A stretch of 64,000 bases of DNA from Phylloscopus collybita (Eukaryota > Chordata > Aves > Passeriformes > Phylloscopidae), in contig JAJNNQ010000137.1 in the NCBI GenBank assembly GCA_027886175.1, positions 31,916,001 through 31,980,000 on the forward strand, read 5' to 3'. Shown piece by piece: positions 60,721-64,000 of this stretch. The stretch's first letter is position 1. Every line of letters starts with the position of its first letter. The notes below the pieces were generated by a model. It made no database searches. It was given only the letters and a program-made list of their open reading frames with translations, and was not told the DNA's origin. A program made the position numbers and the translations under genes.

Positions 60721-63700
60721 ACAATATCACTTACATACCATTGTTAAAATTAATACCAAATAGGAAACACACAAAAACCACGGTAATAAATTTAGAAATG
60801 TTTGCCATTAAAACAAAAAACAGTAGAATAAGACAGAAATAAACATCTTAAAACTAGTATAATTTTCCTTTTCAGATTGAAGTTCATATTTTTGCCTGAA
60901 CAATCAATCCTTGCTAACATTTCTAGTTGCAGGAAAAAGTATTTTTAACACATAACTGATCCTTCAATTATTTTTAATCAGGTCTACATCTATAATGGGA
61001 GCCAGTACAAAATAATACTTTGTAGGCTTCAGCAAAAATGTCAATGTATAATTGCACTACACCTACACTGCACCTGCTGATGTAGTTAGTCATGTTTTAC
61101 ATTCCTCAAATAGAACAGCTTAACAGAAATAACATATAGAAATGTTTACATTTTTAATTGGCAATTATTCTCTGATTTTTATGTCAAAATTTTCCTCCAA
61201 TATCTATAACTGATCCTACACATATGTTTTGTTATTATTGAATTTTTTGTAAATCACAATAAATGGTGCATTATTAACAAGGATTATTTGCAAGGACTTT
61301 TCCAAAACTGTTTTAGAATTAGAAAGGATATCATCATATTCTTCTCAGTATCAAAGAACCCTTTTGCAGAGATGGACAAAGTCATGCAAAGGCAAATCAA
61401 ACATCTGCATAGCATTTGCAAAGCCTGTCAGTATTGCTTCTGATAACTTCCTTCCTAACAGTCCTTTCTACTGAGCTTATATAATACTAATTATATGAAA
61501 CCTTTTCATAATCACTCTCTCAAGCCATGATGTTTGATCAATAGGGTTTAACCTTAGCTCATCTAAATTTAGCACAAGGCCTCTCTCTCATCTGTTTCAA
61601 ACACAGTCTTCCAATATTTGTCTCCCAGCAAATGATAAGTTTGTTTTAAATCACTTGGCTTGTTCTCTAGGAAGATGAAAGTCAGGATCTATAAATTACC
61701 TAGTAACAGTTATGATGAGGTAAGAGAGGAATAGAACTATATTAATATATATGTGAATATGTCTTGCTTCCCCAAATTATATTTTGCACACGTTTGCTGA
61801 TTCTTTTTTCTATTGATAGTGCAAGATATCTATGCTAGATGTTGTCACGCATATTTGTTATACCAGTTTATAAATATGACTTATTTACAGATTAATTTAT
61901 GACATTTCCAAACTTAGTCCAGAGTGTCAAATTCAGTCTCCAATGGCTCAGTGGAGATCTCATAAATTTCATCATGTATTTAAATTTAGGGGTAAAGAAA
62001 ATACTTTTTTACATTAAAAAAAAAAATCAAATAAGTTGTTCAAAAACCAGTGCAAGTAGTAAATAACAGGCAAACTCATCCTAGTTTAATATGAGAATAA
62101 ACTGAAAGTGGTTTGCACACTAAGATGAAGCAGGACTGCATGTACCAGAAATCTAGGCAGAAAAATATTCTCCCATATTACAAAATACTGCTATACAAAT
62201 ATCCATTATACGTCTTATGTTAATTATTATACTTGCTCCACTATCCCTTTATTGTAATCTTACACCTACAGTAAAAGATGTAAATTATGATCTCCTTTGG
62301 TACATGTGCAGCTATATGTGTATTTGTCTCAAAACAAATGGAGATGGATTTGGCCCACAAATCTCAGAAATTTTTTTCATGTTTTAAAATTAATGAGTTA
62401 GATACTCTTTGGATTTCTATATATTGCATATGACTGAAGTAAATTGATATAATTTCCTACTGATACAAATAACCAGTTCAAAAGAAAACAGAGCTATGTA
62501 CATTTATATGGCCAGAAACCATAGTATGTTTTGCTTGTAGAAAATCTTAGATTAGAATTTCCCATGCTAATTATGTTCTATTATTCAGAGATAAATAAGG
62601 ACAATATATACACTTCACCTTCAGACATGGAAGGCTGCTTCCGTTTGCATTTTTACATTCAGTGGAACAGGAACACAAAACACATATCCAGGATACTAAA
62701 ATAATTTTCAGATTATTAAAATCTTAATTTTCAGATTATTGCAGGATAGCTTTCCAGAAATTTATTGTTTAAATTCACAACACTCTTTGTGGAAACAATT
62801 ACCCAATAATAATAGAAAGTAGATTGTTTCGAGAAACAGGAAACAGAACAGTGTAGTTCACAGTAAGGCTGCTCAGGCAACCTTAATACTCATGTTGTAG
62901 AGTCCTTCAGAGTAGGAAATATCCTTAAATATCAAGGATTTTAAATAAAAATTATTAGCTAATAGAAGAGTATTGTTTTGTTCCCCATTGGACACTACAA
63001 GTAACCTGCATGCAGTTAGTGGAGCAACAGTGCAGGGCACAGCATGCAAATATTCTTTTTTGCCTGTGAAAGCAACAAGATGCTCCCAAATTGGTGTATG
63101 GATAGCTGGGAGTGATGGGGAAAGGCACAGAGTTGGACCACACACATCTTTCAGAGAAGGAAAAGTTTGCAGCTGTAGGGAGTGCTCCCTGAAGGGGAAA
63201 AGGGCTCGATGACCCACATGGCTGGTCACTGTAGTTAACTGTGAATACCCAATGGAGAGTATTAGACTTTTGGAGACCTCTCATTAGAGAAGGTATTTGA
63301 AAAGGTGTTCATTAGCATTTTTTTATATGTCTGTTATTGCTGTTTATCTGTTATATGGCTCATATTGGACCTGAATTATATCTTCCTTGTTGATTCTGTG
63401 TCATTAATAAATCAATATGCCACTTCTATAATTATTTGTTTTAAACTACATAAATTGAACAGATTTTTTTTCCTTATGGTAGTCCTCACAAATGATCTCT
63501 CAAACCTCTTTAAAAGAAATAATCACTCTGATAGTAAGAGTTGAAAATACAAGACCTATTGCAAACAAAAGCCTGCAAAATGTTGGTAGAGGGGCAGATT
63601 TGATTCAGTTCTTTCTGAATGTTTAGTAAGATTCACACCAGGTGCTCATGCAGTGTTTGCAGATAGACTGAGCTAAGGGAGGCACACAGCTCCCAGGGAG

Positions 63701-64000
63701 AGCTATGACTTATGTGGATTCACCACCAGAACTCCTCTGCTGGATCTGACACCTGGGGAAACTTTTGAAGCCTTAGGCTTTTGCAGAGGAGATTTTAGAG
63801 GCAGACACTGTGCTGGAAAAAAAAAAGGAAACTTAACTCATTATACTGAGCTCATATAGCAAACCTGAAGAGCAGAAGAATCCCCCATTCCACACCTGCA
63901 AACACTCACTCTGCTGAAATCTGCTCTAGCTGCAGGTGATAGATGAACCTTTTTGGCAGCACACAATCAAGTGTACTGCAGCAATTCAACCGTGATATCA
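60721..64000. other. Unique AT-rich non-coding DNA
   Basis: No gene, RNA gene or clear repeat. The minus-strand frames at 62873-63284 overlap each other and a plus-strand frame, and show no domain; they are probably accidental. Confidence 0.5.

Noticed and set aside
1..64000. CRISPR arrays, bacterial operons, tRNA or rRNA genes, mitochondrial insertions
   Set aside because: No regularly spaced repeats, no clover-leaf or ribosomal sequence recognised, and no mitochondrial gene resemblance on either strand by eye.

Overview
The window is AT-rich nuclear DNA of a bird, most likely a songbird. The evidence is at least six CR1 LINE insertions, whose 3' ends carry the CR1 octamer ATTCTGTG or its remnants, and several solo long terminal repeats (LTRs) of endogenous retroviruses, three of them with exact 5-bp target-site duplications. 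There are no bacterial features: no operons, no Shine-Dalgarno-led genes, no CRISPR array. I found no tRNA or rRNA gene and no intact cellular protein-coding gene. The only recognisable protein is a broken piece of CR1 reverse transcriptase ORF2. The window therefore looks intergenic, or like a large intron; I cannot tell which from sequence alone.

Layout. 1-5209: unique AT-rich DNA with microsatellites. 5215-5926: solo LTR (family A). 8768-9682: 5'-truncated CR1. 9872-10437: solo LTR of an ERVL-type bird family. 11299-12782: probable long LTR on the minus strand that encloses a GC- and CpG-rich block. 12788-22862: unique DNA with a pair of poly(A) tracts. 22868-23647: second solo LTR of family A. 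23653-43310: unique DNA with one short CR1 tail at 31350 and a few weak exon-like or conserved-element-like patches. 43311-44293: a young CR1 nested inside an older, opposite-strand CR1, with a 6-bp target duplication. 49400-50700 and 56600-57960: moderately GC-rich, minus-strand LTR-like regions of uncertain extent. 54452-54825: a CR1 whose middle is replaced by a 77-bp segment also found 1.5 kb upstream. 58944-60720: two CR1s arranged tail to tail. 60725-64000: unique DNA.

How the parts relate. Nothing here works as a gene system. The window records transposon history: insertion, nesting, LTR-LTR recombination leaving solo LTRs, internal deletion and local duplication. I did not find a convincing novel biological system. 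The observations most worth following are the dated nested CR1 pair, the CR1 with a patch shared with a nearby locus, the long CpG-rich LTR candidate, and a 94-codon open frame behind a strong splice-acceptor-like sequence at 41.7-41.97 kb.
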